NCBI GenBank assembly: GCA_030062745.1
Contig: CP099839.1
Span: 16,864,733-16,928,732, forward strand
DNA: 64,000 bases
From: Capitulum mitella
Lineage: Eukaryota > Arthropoda > Thecostraca > Pollicipedomorpha > Pollicipedidae
Reading direction: 5' to 3'
The position numbers and the translations under genes were made by a program. How positions within the stretch are numbered: the first letter of the stretch is position 1; the number at the start of each line of letters is the position of its first letter. The notes beneath the pieces are model-generated. The model was given only the letters and a program-made list of their open reading frames with translations. It did not search any database and had not been told where the DNA came from. Below are positions 11,323-23,760 of this stretch, in pieces.

Positions 11323-12645
11323 TTAACCCGCGCAGTGGAAGGGGGTTTCGCGCTAACGCGCATTGGAAGGGAGGCACAAAAGTGCCCCCCCCTCCGATCT
11401 CGGAAATGGGAAGAGCTAGAGACGTGGATTTGTATGGACAGGGTGGGGCTATAAAGATTTACATTGTGTGCAATTTTCCATGATCCTAGGATTCTAGGTG
11501 TCTTCAATGTCAAATGGGATCGAAAAGGTCACTTTTGTACACTTTCTCGGCTCGTATAGGCCATTCCGTACAACTTTTCGAACGAAACGGGAAAAGGATG
11601 TTTGTTTGAGCTTTCAAACGTGGAATACGACAACTTGCATTCATCTGACGTCTTGACTGAGGATTTCGGACCGAGGTCATCAGGTCATTGCCCTATGCCG
11701 TCATTTTCCCATCTTTTGCAGATCAGATTTCGAGACACTGGACAGCTTGAGTGTAAATGTGGGCGCTACAAGCATCTTTTGGCGTATTTTCAGTGAAGGT
11801 AGCCAACATCGGTACATTTGATCACTTCCAGCCTTCATATTTATGTATGTATATATATGTATACGTGTATATACATATGAATATCAATGCGTGAACCGTG
11901 TTTTATTAGGGTCTTTGAATACATGTATCATACAAATCGACATATTGCAAAGCAAATCTAGACAAGGCCACAAAATAGTTACCCCTGACCTTTGGAGACC
12001 TTGACCTGCTCTGACCATGGTATATATAAGCGTATCCATGTGGGCATATGTGTTTTCATCAGGGTCTGTGAATGCATATTTCATACAAATCGACATGTCG
12101 CAAAGCAAATCTGGACGAGGTCACAAGATATTTGACCTTGGCCTTTAATGACCTTGTCCTTCACTGACCCTGGGGTATGTAAGCGTATCAGTGCGCGCAC
12201 GTGTTTTCATTAGGGTCTTTGAATGCATGTTTCATACAAACCGACATATTGCAAAGCAAATCTGGATCAGGTCACAAGCTGGTTGACCTTGACCTTTGAC
12301 GACCTTGCCTCTTGTTGCCCCTAGCTTTGGTCTTGATATATCCATCACTTATGCCCGAATGACGTCGCCTGGTTGTGTTGAAACGGTTATCTTAAGTAGA
12401 ACGCTAGTCCTTTTACAAAGTTCCGATCTGTCAGCGACAACCATTATTTTCGTTATGTTTGCTTCACTTCAAATGCTTCGAACTTCAGAAAACTGCGTCC
12501 GATTTTCAATTTTCTGCACCAATCGACGAGACATTCAATCGCCATAAATGTCGCAAAGTAGCAGCAACCAGCTCCGATCATTTCTCGAGATTTTCAAGAA
12601 AAGCAGGCAGGGGTACAAGAAATCCCCGTGCAGTGCGCGTGTTAA
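11323..12645 (+). mobile_element. R1a: TTAA element, family R1, nested inside a LINE
   Basis: The left end is TTAACCCGCGCAGTGGAAGG and the right end CAGTGCGCGTGTTAA, about 20 bp of imperfect terminal inverted repeat with TTAA at both outer edges. Removing the element and one TTAA restores the minus-strand LINE reading frame, which fixes the boundaries and the target duplication. The interior has no transposase. It has a tandem block of about 160 bp (roughly 11900-12300) built round GCAAAGCAAATCTGGA and CAGGTCACAA, followed by TTGACCTTGACC. DR0 site TGACCTTGACCT is at 12284-12295. Confidence 0.92.
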
Positions 12646-13004
12646 AGAGATTTTACCAAAGCTGGTCCGGAAATTGGCGGCCTTTCTGAATAATGCAGAC
12701 GGTCCAACCAGGGTCATACCGTTTCTTTTTAAAGGTTGGCTTTCAGCGCCTTGGATCTGAACCACGTCAGCAGCGTAGCCTGATCGCTTTCCACAATTCG
12801 CTCCAGGTCAAGAAACCCTGTCTGGGTTGGTGGTGCGCTGTGCAGGAGAAAGAAAACATCGGAGTAAAACACTATTTTGCAACTGTCAGACAGGTGTCTC
12901 GCGAGGTCGTTAGTAAACGTGTTGAAGAGTATTGGGCCGATCGTGCTCCCCTTGGAACACACCAATTTCTTCTCCCCTTCCTTCTCTACCTTGTGTGAAG
13001 TCAT
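12646..13004 (-). pseudogene. LINE reverse-transcriptase relic, palm region
   Basis: The minus frame 13004-12729 contains KGSTIGPILFNTFTNDLA, which matches the QGSxLGPLLFxxFINDL motif of non-LTR reverse transcriptases. It is followed by CKIVFYSDVFFLLHS at the position of the catalytic Y/F-A-D-D motif. The second catalytic aspartate is lost, since YSDV stands where YADD is expected, and the frame breaks after LTWFRSKALKAN. The sequence then continues in a second frame through RKAANFRTSFGKISL to the R1a insertion point. Confidence 0.82.
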
Positions 13005-14885
13005 GGGTTGTCTGCATTAGCCTATCATGACCTTACAGCACAAATCGCCCGCTATCGGCTATCTCACACAGTTAGGAGTGGATGCAAACTACGTAAAAGT
13101 AAAATCATAAAACATCATTGTCCTCATGACGTCATGTTGACATGACATTGACTTTTACGACATCATGATAACCTTCAAAAATAGCCAGTGTTTCGAGTTG
13201 ATGTATCTAGGGTTACTGAAAATCTGACCACGCTGTGCCGTTTTGTTTACGGAGTTACGTCACCTAAAAAGACGGGTGCGTCTGGTGCCTTCCCCCTCAG
13301 CAAGTCGTGGGCGAATTTTGAATGTCATCTCGTGTTAAGTACGTGGAGGAAACTTTTTTGCCCTAGGCATGTGACGTCTTCCAGATGACCCAACTTAACC
13401 CGAGAGGCGTATTTAATATCGGGTCTGGGACGCTCAACGCCGAACCCCACCGGCCTGCGGGTCCGACTTTCATCGAAGACAAAGCCGTCCTTTTTGGCAG
13501 AGTTAAAGATTCAACCATCTTCATATATTTTTCTTGTATGACTTCTTCTTTGAAACCAATGAAAAACCTCGGTTCCGTTGATATCCACATCACGGAGCAA
13601 CAAAGGCCTTTCCATGTGCCATGACTAACACAATGAGACAAAGCAAACGTCCCGACCAAGTACGTCTGGCTTAAAAAAAAGCAGCTAGAGAACTCAGCCA
13701 AAAAGGCCCACTCTCTCTCGGAGTTCCGCTGATAAACTTCGTTCCTGATAGGGCATTTCGAGGCAGCTCCGCCACAGCCAGGGCCTCGGTTCTACAGGCC
13801 TCCACAGCCACAAAATCGGCTGCGCCGCTCCTGCCACAGCCGTACTCCCAGTGATACCGCTCCTGCTGCAGCTGCTCCCGACTGTCGGCGGTTGGCATTC
13901 TTATTTATGATGCCCCCTTGCAAGGGACAACAAGACGTCAGACTTAGGGCGTCAGGTCGGTCACGTCACAACAGATGACGTCCCGAGCGGTGTCGTCCAG
14001 CGGGAGACGTTCGTGGTGGTCGGACGTCAGAGTGACGGTATCAGGTCAGTGACGGTCCCCTGGCTGCTGGCGTCCGGCGTGGCGTCATTGCCAATACGGC
14101 GGGAGACGTCTGCGGAGTGACAGCTGACCCCTGGTCGGCTCCGGCCGTGGCTGTCTGAGTCACCGGGACGGGGCCTTCGGCTAATGAGATCTGACCGCAG
14201 TGCTGGCAGGATGCACCTCCATGCCAGCGCTGACGCATTCCAAAAGGCACAGGTAGTACGTGTTATTGGCTAATCGCAACTCCAAAAAACAAAACGCTGG
14301 ACGCACAAAAGCTGTAGCCAGCTTACCGTGGTTAAGTCTAATCACCAGCGCAAATATGAGTAAACGGAAAGACGTATTAGACGGCCGCAGAAATTAGTCA
14401 CTTGATCTGACACAAGCGGGAGGTCAGATTTGCCAGTGTGTCGTCCCCGTCGAGTTGCAAGGTGTGCACAACACCAGTGCCGCGCGGCGCTCGGAGCCTT
14501 CGGGGCCGTGCCAGGCCGGTACGACGCACGTCGACCTCGGACGGAGCCCGCCGGTGCTGACAGTCACCTAAAGCGGCCGCGAGGCTCGCTCGTTTGCATT
14601 CAGGCGTGCCGGCCACGTCATCAGCAGTGGCCAAAATGGCCGCCCTATTGGCATACGATGTGGCTGACTAGCTGCGAAGGGCTGAGCTCGAGAGGACGTC
14701 TGAGGAGCGAACGAATTATGGCGCACGGAAAACACATCGTCCAAGACCAATTCTTCGTTAAAATTATCTCGATAATTGGGCAAAACTTGGGAGACTCGCG
14801 GAAAGTTTGCTGTCATGGAGCTACACCTCAAAAGTGGCAGCCGTCATTACTTTTTACGAAAACGATTTGGAAGCTATCGCTTGCA
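13005..14885. other. Intergenic stretch with GC-rich part, no gene assigned
   Basis: 13005-13900 is mixed. About 13920-14660 is GC- and CpG-rich and repeatedly contains GACGTC/GACGTCA-like words. Open frames on both strands in the GC-rich part (for instance plus 14430-14945) have no recognised domain. It could be a promoter or untranslated exon. Confidence 0.35.
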
Positions 14886-16426
14886 CTAAAGCTTGGCCGG
14901 AGGGGGGGGGGTCATGAGAAACCCCCACCAGTTTTCTTAGGATAAGCAAAAAAACGGAAAGGGGAAGGCAAGGACATCAAAGGACATCAAAGACAGCAAA
15001 AACATCAAGAACAAGAATGGCAGCGACATCAAACTTAGTACATCTTCTTCTACGTCCTTTTTACACCCTGTGTCAATTTTCAAATTACGGGTCCCCTCAG
15101 GCCGTTGATCTATTTCAGGTGAAGTACGGCCATGTTCCAAAAGAATCCAAGTGGCATAACTTTTCGTTAAATGTGTCGATGAACATCAACCTTGCCACAT
15201 TTGTAGAACATGACAAATGGAATCATTCAGCTAACTCGGTTTCTTGTCGGAAATGTTCAGGTCATTGACCTTAGGTCAGCTAAGCTTCCGGCCATTTACG
15301 TTTGCTATTGAGATTGTGTGTCCGGTTTGGCTGTTTTGAGGCCTGAATATACGTTCTGGTGCTTTTTATGTTCTTTGGACGCGTAAATGTACCTCTTGAC
15401 CTGTGGTTTGGGGCCAGTTTTACGCTTTATATCAACGTTTCGGTCATTCATCCGAATATAAGTCATCGACTGGAACGTTTATTGGTGGTCATATGTGTTT
15501 CGGAACTACTAATATTTTCCAAGAACCTACTCGCCATGGGAGTTTGATTTCATCCAGGCTGACCTGATTTGACCTTTTGAAAAAATTTGTTTTTCATTGG
15601 CTTTGCATGAACACAGAAGATAAGAAATATACCCAACCCTTCTTTACACAGTTTTTTCTCCCCAACCCTCTTTTTGGCTGCCAAAATAAAAATCGTTAAC
15701 ATGGCGAAAATGGCTTCTTAACAAATATTTGCCAAGTAAAACAATGCTGTCGTGCCCCCTGCCCGGCATCTGTGTGACTTACGTGCAAAATGTTTTGTGG
15801 CGCATTTTTCAAGATGCAGAAGGGGTATTATATAAACTGATGTTATACCTAGGATTTCATGACGTATCGTGTCTCATTGACGGTGATCAGGCAGATGATG
15901 TGGCAGATATCAGAAGCGAGCGACGTAGTGATGTCATTACCTTGATCTAAGCTGACCTTATTGCATTTTAATATGTTAGTTGCAGCCTTTATGCGTACAA
16001 ATATTTTCGGCACATTCAAACGAAAAGACATCAGTACTGATTCAGAAAAAAACGTTATTCTTGCCCGTACAAAAGTTCGATTTCCTCTCGTTTTCAGCTT
16101 TGTTTAAATTGACCAGCCTTTGACCTAAGTTGCCTATTTTACTGCTAAGCCCTTTGGAGCCACGTGGAAACCTTGGTTATACATTTTCTCGCTAAAATGT
16201 CGAAATGGAAACTTGACCTGAGATAACTCCCTGAGACCGCAATATTGGCCTTATTGGAAAAACGTGATTTCTTTCTTCTAGTTTTGCTAAGGGCGTTCAT
16301 CAGTTTTATACTTTTGGTGTGATTTTTAGTTTTCAAAATCTTGGGAGGGGGTCTCAAGAACCTCCGATGAATCATTGCAAAACAGAACAGCACTTTGGAG
16401 GAGTTCAGCACAGCGTGAGGGCATTA
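14886..16426 (+). mobile_element. R4b: TTAA-type element, family R4, worn ends
   Basis: Near the left edge CTAA is followed by GGCCGGAGGGGGGGGGGTCATG and AGAAACCCCC, the same subterminal design as R4a. At the right edge GGGAGGGGGTCTCAAGAACC precedes GTGAGGGCATTAA. The interior resembles R4a, with dispersed AGGTCA/TGACCT words (for example 15260-15280, 15560-15575 and 15945-15955). No transposase is seen. Both TTAA edges are mutated or approximate, so coordinates are uncertain by tens of bases. Confidence 0.5.
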
Positions 16427-17109
16427 AGGCACGCTGTTCCGTGGATTAGGGAATATAAGGATAGATTTATATAAGGATAGGGGAATATAAGGATAGATTT
16501 CAGCATTACTCATTCTCGTGAAAGAGCCTTGTCCTTTGTGGTGTGTTAAGTGCGTGTGTGTGAGCGATATTGTTCTGCTAAGCCATCGGTTGTTGGTAAA
16601 GGCTGAAACGTTTTGATGGAATAGTATGACATAAAAAGGCCAGAATATGGGAAAAGAGCGCATACATCTCAAAATATTCCGCAAAGAGTGACAGGAGTAC
16701 TGTGACAGCCAACAGGCGTGGCCAAATGCTAGGGGACCGGCCCCGAACCTTATCCTGAGCTGAGACAGATCAGGCGCTCCATAGATCAAACATAACCGTG
16801 CCCGCTTCGTTTGTTATTCCGACACGTTGTCTGTGAGTAAGGAGAGGCAGCGTGCAAGGCGGATGGAGATGATGGAGTTAAGACAGCCTATCAGCACGAG
16901 GGAAATTTCAGGACACATGTGCTGTCCTGAACCTGCGCCGTTCCCGGGGATCGTCACGCCACGCGCCGGATAACGTACGGTGACGGCCGCGGCGACGGCC
17001 ACTGTGACTGCCGTGCCGACGTCACCTGTGACAGCGCAGGCGTGTCTCGCGCGCTAATGTTAGGAAAACACAGACCAGCTTGCTGCTCGCAGCTCGCCGT
17101 CGGCTGAGC
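16427..17109. other. Spacer, GC-rich towards its end
   Basis: Contains a short near-tandem duplication, GGGGAATATAAGGATAGATT, at about 16447-16500. From about 16930 the DNA becomes GC- and CpG-rich (GTGACGGCCGCGGCGACGGCC) and leads into the 31-bp repeat. No gene is recognised. Confidence 0.4.
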
Positions 17110-17245
17110 CGCCTCAGCTCGAGTCGGGCCGCTGGAGAGCTGCCTCAGCTCGGGCCAGACCGCTGGAGAGCCGCCTCAGCTCGTGCCGGGCCGCTGGAGA
17201 GCCGCCTCAGCTCGAGTCGGGCCACTGGAGAGCCGCCTCGGAGAG
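17110..17245. repeat. 31-bp GC-rich tandem repeat, about 4 copies
   Basis: Four consecutive units start at 17121, 17152, 17183 and 17214. Each has the core GGGCCGCTGGAGAGCCGCCT and ends CAGCTC in the first three. The period is 31 bases, not a multiple of three, so the open frames across it are unlikely to be protein. It lies in a CpG-rich island of about 16930-17560. Confidence 0.93.
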
Positions 17246-18406
17246 CGGTGGCGGCCGTCAGGGAGCAGCGCCGGCCGTCGGGGACCGGCCAGGCGCCGTC
17301 GGCGCGCGGTGGACCCGGCTGGCGGGCGCTCGGCCGCAGCCGCCGCCGTCGGCCGGTCGGGTCAGGGCAAGGTGCCAACGTAACCACGGCGGCGGTGGCA
17401 CGAAGGCGCTAGTCGGGTGCCGGCCGCTGCAGGAGGTGCACGTCCGCGGCTGACTGAGGTCGCCGTGTCGCCGCTGTGAAATGTAGGTGACGGAGGCGGC
17501 AGGCGCCGTCCCGGTCTCTAAGATAACACGAGCCTCCGACGCCGTCACAGTTTACCGCCAATGAGCCAACGCTGCTGGCGGCGCACACTAACGCAACGGG
17601 CTCTGATGTCTCTGCCCTGTATATAGCCACGTTTTGCTGTCCAGTCGGTGAATGTGTTTTTGCTAGTGTCTAGCAGTTTGTTGTGGACGCATGACGTAGA
17701 TTTTAAAATCATGCGGTCCACAAATTTATATGCTTTCATTGTAGATTAGGTTTTTTGGATTGTAACAACTTTTCTGCATGATAGCTGAACAATGATGAAC
17801 TCTGTTTTCCAGCATCATTTGTATTCGACATTGCGTTCACAGCTTGGAGGACGCGGCCAGTAAGTTATATTCTAGAAGGTTTGAATACAGTGTCCTAACG
17901 CGTTAATCTACAGTTTATTTTTTATTTCAGACTATGCCATTTATTTGTTGGGCTAAACTGCGTATTCACTGACCCCATGAACTTTTGCTATGAGCATCTT
18001 ATAAAATGCACGCAATAGAGTACCGCTGGAATGAGTTCTTTATGGATGTTTTGCTCGGAATTCTCGCTTCTCATACATTCATAGACGCATCCTTTCGTTT
18101 CGTTGGCCTTTACATTTCTCTGGAACAGCAAATCAAGAGAAGGAGTTTATCATCATCAAGTATGATGATAATTGCGCTTTTTGCGGCGTTTCGGCTACTG
18201 CGGCTATTTCGCATTTCGTCGTTAAGCCTGCGGGAGGTGTTAAAAATGTGATGTCCGACACAGAGAAGCTTAAAAATAACTTTTGGAAATTAAATAACTG
18301 CATGGAGATTCTGGTTGATGCATGTCCCTGCCTATGGTCCATGAGAAAGGGTCCAAATTGTGCCGCCTTCGTTTGCTTGATTACGCATTTATCATACCTG
18401 GCTGAG
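17246..18406. other. CpG-rich island tail and AT-rich spacer
   Basis: 17246-17560 continues the CpG-rich island, rich in CGGCCG/CGCCGTC words, which may be a promoter or untranslated exon; neither a start codon nor strand can be assigned. From 17560 to 18406 the DNA is AT-rich and has no recognised feature. Confidence 0.35.
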
Positions 18407-18480
18407 AGAAAAAGAAGCCTGGGACGTAGCCAAGGGGGCATATGGCCGTGTTGCCCTGGCTACGTCCTAGGTTTCTTTCT
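18407..18480. repeat. Inverted repeat, potential hairpin
   Basis: The left arm 18407-18435 and right arm 18454-18480 are near-perfect reverse complements sharing the core GGACGTAGCCA. The loop is about 18 bases. Both arms continue into A-rich/T-rich ends (AGAAAAAGAA versus TTTCTTTCT). It may be a foldback remnant of a dispersed repeat, since part of one arm recurs at about 8216, or a transcribed hairpin. Confidence 0.85.
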
Positions 18481-18907
18481 CTGCGCACGAGTATAGAATA
18501 GTGATCATATATATGCTGCGAAAGCAAACAATGTTTTTCTGTGCGTTAAAGATGAAGTAAGTTACTTAAAACTACTGCTTTTCCCCACAGATTTTGTCAT
18601 TTGCTAGTGGCATGTGACAAAATTCGACATGCCCCCCACCCCCAGGAAAATCCTGGCTTTATGCCTGAGAGGAGCACGAGTCTTCGTGCCATTGGCTGCA
18701 TGGGACAGGTTCACGTTTATTTTCATTTCTTTAGAACTGGTAATATCAAGGCTCCAACTCTTGCCCCCACAATCAGTCTTATATCAAAAGAAGTTGTAAC
18801 TTCACCCATACGCCCTTCGGTGACCCATACAAAAACGAACAAATAAAAACCGGACAGAAGACAAAGAGAAAGAAAGAAACATGGATAGGTAGGGACTAGA
18901 AAGCATA

Positions 18908-19061
<154 letters not shown>

Positions 19062-19085
19062 GAATAAATGCCATGAAATGGGATG

Positions 19086-19859
19086 TTAACACGCACACTG
19101 GAAGGCGGGTCTTTTTCTGCTCCCCACCTGTTTTTCTTGAAAATCTCGAGAAATGATCGGAGCTGGTTGCTGCTACTTTGGAATATTTATGGCAATTGAC
19201 TACCTCGTCGACTGACGCGGAAAAATCGAAAATTGGCCGGAAAATGTTGAAATTTCAAGCATTTCAAGCCAAACAATTATAACGAAAATAACCGTTGTCG
19301 CTGACAAATGAGAACTTTGTGGAACGACAAGCATTCTACCTAAGATTACCGTTTGAACACAATAAGGCGACATCGCTCGAGCATAAGTGATGGGTGTACC
19401 AAGACTAAAGACAAGCTCAGAAAGAGTCAAGGTCATCAAAGGCCAAGGTCAATCAGCTTGTGACCTGACCCAGAATTGCTTTGCAAGATGCCGGTTTGTA
19501 TAAAATATACATTCAAAGGCCCTAATAAAAACACGTGTGCACACATGGATACGTTTATAAATACCAGGGTCAGCAAAGGTCAAGGTCATCGAAGGCCAAG
19601 GGGAAATTTGCGTTCTGATCCAGATTTGCTTTGCGACATGTCGATTTGTATGAAATTTAGATTCACAGGCCCTAATAAAAACACGTGTGCGCACATGGAT
19701 ACGCTTATATATACCAGGGCCAGTACAGGTCAAGGTCACTAAAGGTCGGGGGTAACATTTTGTGGCCTTGTCCATATTTGCTTTGCAATATGTCGATTTG
19801 TATGAAATATGCAATCAAAGACCCCCCTAAAACACGTTTGACACATTGATGTTCCTATG

Positions 19860-19899
<40 letters not shown>

Positions 19900-20600
19900 G
19901 AATATACATGAATATATATACATATATAAACGTATAATTCTTACGTTTTATAGTGCTCAGACTTTGTAATTGGGTTCATTATAACGAAACAACTTCAGCG
20001 CAGACAGTTGAAATAAAACTTACTTTGAATAAGAAACTTCATCCAAGGTCAATGGTCGTGCTTGACTGCTTTTGACCTTGCGAAGATTAGTAAACGCTGG
20101 AAGTGAGCAAATGTACCGGTGCTGGCTACCTTCGTTGGAAATACGCCAAAAGATGCTTGTAGCGCCTTTATTTACACCAAGCTATCCCTTGTTGCTGGAA
20201 ATCTGATCTGCCAAAGATGAAAAAATGGTGTCATAGGTCAATGAACTGACGTGAACTTGACCCGAGATCCGCAGTCAAGACGCCAAATAAATACAAATTG
20301 TCGTATTCCACGTTTCAACGCTCAAACAAACACCATTTTCCCGTTTCGTTCGAAAAGTCGTACGGAATAGGCCTGTACGGGCCGAGAAAGTGTCAAAAGT
20401 TGACATTTTCCACCCCATTTGGCCTAGAAAGCATTGACCTAGGGTCGAGACAATCACAAGCAATGTAAATCGTTAAGGCCCCACCCTATCCATAAAATAT
20501 CATTTTTCTAGCTCTTTCCGTTTGGGAGATCAGAGGCGGCACTTTTGTGCCCGTTTCCAGTGCGCGTTAGTGCGAAACCCCCTTCTACTGCGCGTATTAA
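19086..20600 (-). mobile_element. R1d: TTAA element, family R1, inverted
   Basis: It begins TTAACACGCACACTGGAAGG and ends CTACTGCGCGTATTAA, the reverse of R1a, so it is a full-length copy in the opposite orientation. The 160-bp internal block appears about three times (near 19420-19500, 19580-19660 and 19730-19800) and a TA microsatellite (19859-19896) has grown inside, which explains its greater length. DR0 sites AGGTCAAGGTCA lie at 19577-19588 and 19727-19738. No transposase is present. Confidence 0.9.
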
Positions 20601-22536
20601 AAATTAACCTATTCGAACTGAAGCTTTGCCGGGCATTACAAGTGTTTACACAGTTAGTGTCCGGTTTGGAAAGTGTCTGTTCTTTCGCGCCCTGGATGGA
20701 AACAGTATTGCCGCCTCTGGTGTAAACACCTGAAGCACTTGCTCACGGAGATGACCCAGACCGTAGGCGTTCGTAAACCGTCAGCAACTTTTCAGGGGCA
20801 AAGATCACAAGACGAATTAGATCATGCGATGAGATACTTCAGTGTTCTTTGTTTTTGCACTGTGTAGCTGGGAACACTGAAACAGTTATACGTGATGAAG
20901 GGGTATTGTACATTTTTTGATATTACCGGACAGGCCTGTCTTTTTTCACAAAAAATAACCACATGGACCTGTAGCCGCTGATGCTTGCTATACTTCAGGC
21001 ACTGTTATTTTCGTCCGACTTGTTTTTGTTTTTGTTTTTGTTTTTGTTTTCGTTCTTCTCTAGACTCTCGATAATCAAGTACCTGTTCCGCTAATCAATC
21101 CGAGACCAAAAACCTGCGTGCCGTGTCTCTGAAATGTGTATGATGGCCTCAAAGTGATCGATGACGTCATAGGGCAAAACCAGGCTTCGAAAGAACTGGC
21201 CGTATACCGACTGCTCCGTTCACGTGATTACAGAGCACCGTCGAAGACCATGAACATGACAACGTTTCAACCAACAGGTGCTCTTGGAACAAGGAATGAC
21301 CCCGTGCCAACCTCAACCAGGCCACAGGGCCATGTTAACGTATGTCCGGAACTCGACATGCCTGAAGGGTTCTAGTTCACACAAAAGATGAAGGATTACC
21401 CAGGCGACGAGGTCGTCTCCAAATTAACCTGCTCATCGTAAACGACCTACCTCAGCCCGGTTTACTTTCCTAGACGCAACTACTCATTTGAAAAAAAAAA
21501 ACTAAGCCGTAACGCTGATGAAGCTTTGTACAGCGAATTCCCCGATTCCAACGCCATCCACTTGGCGCAAAGGCCGACAGAAATGCCCACATTTATGCTT
21601 TGCGGTGGCGAGAATGCAGCTGTATGCCAAAAGTATAATTGAGAACTATCGAGAAGGGAAGGGGAAAAACAGGCCCTTGGGAAACTGATCTGACTATGCA
21701 GTAGGCTCGACGTGTTGTGACGGCTAGCCAAGACGTCGCCCTCCCCAGAGGGAGCCAAATTAGCGGGACTCTGCCAGGAAACCCAGACGAGGCATCGTCA
21801 GCATCCCAGGACTTTGACAGAATCTCCACAAAGACGTATTTCGGTGGTTGGCCAGGGTCAGCTCTGTGGTCGAGGACCGGACGCTGCCAAACAACCTTAG
21901 AGACTGCCACTGTGTGGAGCTTCACGCTTCAGAGGCACCAGTTACAACATGGACAGTCTATCTTTCGGGACGCTTGGAATTGCCATGACTTCTACATGGT
22001 GTATGACGTGAAACATTCATTATCTTAGGTGAGTGGGGCTGTTCAGACGCCGGGTAAGAAACAACCAGCTAAATGTCCTTGTCCTAAATGTCCTAAATGT
22101 AAAACACAAATGATGTTGGCCGGAACGCAGGCATTTTGTCCTTCCAGTGTCCTAGCATTTTACAAGATACAAGCTGATGGTCAAGTATGAACTGGAATCC
22201 AACAGTTCCATTCCCTCTCAACTCCACGTCCATTTTAACAGCGACCCCCATATGGTCAGACATCCCGAGAAGATGGGCAATGAACTCTCCCGATGTGTAC
22301 GTCTTTTTACGTGATACCTGTGAGTTATGACTAAAAACAATTGGTCATGGCCCTGTCTGGCCGATAAGCAATAATGATTAAAAAGATAAAATCATAGTAT
22401 ATGCAGAAGTATTGCATCGAACAGGATTGTTTCCCTGTTTCCTAAGCCAAGAGTCGTTTCAGTTTAATGCTTGCATGCCAACGACATGGAATAATGAATC
22501 ATGTGATGTCGTCTGGTTTTTCGTTTTTTTTTTTGC
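20601..22536. other. Intergenic stretch, no gene seen
   Basis: Includes a (TTTTTG)n run at about 21021-21050. Open frames such as plus 21136-21375, plus 21717-22028 and minus 21593-21925 are short and unrecognised. Nothing else stands out. Confidence 0.4.
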
Positions 22537-23745
22537 TTAACCCTATTCCCGGCAGGGGGGACGGAATCCGCCCCCCCCCTCGGGTTTTTTGCTTGCCAAT
22601 TCCAGGCTTTTTAACGCAGCTTTACGAAACTTGGTGACTTTTCCTGGCTATTCTTTCTACGTGCTGTGACAAAATTTCAAAATTCTATTTTGCTCAGGGG
22701 CGGAGCCAGGCAACGTTTTTGGGAGGCACCTCGTGCCATGTTAAGGGTAAAAGGAAAATGTCTCCCAAAAACAGAGTTTTAAAGCTAGAACTTAAAACTT
22801 TATATGGATGTATAGCTAAATAGTTGGGCAATGTGCAGATATAATTTTGTTTATCTGAGGTCATTTTACAAGGTCAGATCAAGGTCAAAAGTCAAAATTT
22901 GTTGTTTTGCTATAATTTCGGCGCCATTTTTTCAAATGCCAAACCCGGAATATATATGACGTAGAAAAGTACCCTCTGCTTGTGTATTAAGTTTCAGCTT
23001 GATATCGGGTCGGGTCACGGAGATATGACCGAAAATGTCAGTGCGCGTACCCTATATCGCAATAGCCAAAAAATGAAATTTTTGAAATAGAGTGAATTCA
23101 AGTGATTGAAAACGTTTACGGATAATATTAAATGCACACGAGATCATTCCAAGTGACCCCAAGGTCACTGGAGGTCATTTAAGGTCAAAGGTCACAAGTT
23201 GATCTGAGAAACGTGTGACCGTGACAGTTTCCCTTTTTTCATATCCCTGGCACCGCCTATGCTAACATTATACAAACATTGTTAATGCGATTTGTACTTC
23301 TTTAGTATAACATGACTAGCGGAAGCCAAAAAAGGGTGTTTGCCTCTTTTGTTCATTCGTTTGTTAGAAAACTAATCCTTCTATTTTTGAAACCCTGTGA
23401 ACGCCCATGAATTTTCTCAAAATTTCACATTTGCGGACTAATGGTAAAAGCCCTATCCATAATCTCTCGATTGATGCCAGTTCCATCGAAATCAGTCCAT
23501 AAACAACGGAGTTATAAGAAGTCCAAAAGTACCCCCATTTTGACCTTTTTGCCCCCCTGTATCCACAAATTTTGAAATTTTGGAAATTTCTTTTTATAAA
23601 AATGTAGTTCACGTCACGGCGAATCGATTGCCGTTTATTGCGATGAAATCAGACAAGTAGTTCTCAAGATCTCAGGGGGGGGGGCCGAATCCGCCCCCCT
23701 GCCGGGAATCGACCATACCGTCTAGCCCTCCGGGAATAGGGTTAA
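22537..23745 (+). mobile_element. R2b: TTAA element, family R2, best-preserved ends
   Basis: The left end TTAACCCTATTCCCGG and right end CCGGGAATAGGGTTAA are perfect 16-base inverted repeats that include the TTAA. G-rich (22554-22561) and C-rich (23690-23700) subterminal blocks follow. The interior is colinear with R2a and R2c, and no transposase is present. Half-sites such as AGGTCAAAGGTCA (about 23183-23195) occur. It ends only 15 bases before R1b. Confidence 0.93.
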
Positions 23746-23760
23746 TAATGCGTATATGCC

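Noticed and set aside
13394-13420. TTAACCCGAGAGGCG, resembling a left end of a TTAA element
   Set aside because: No matching right end with GGG+TTAA, no subterminal G block and no interior similarity to R1-R5 within 2 kb. Probably chance.
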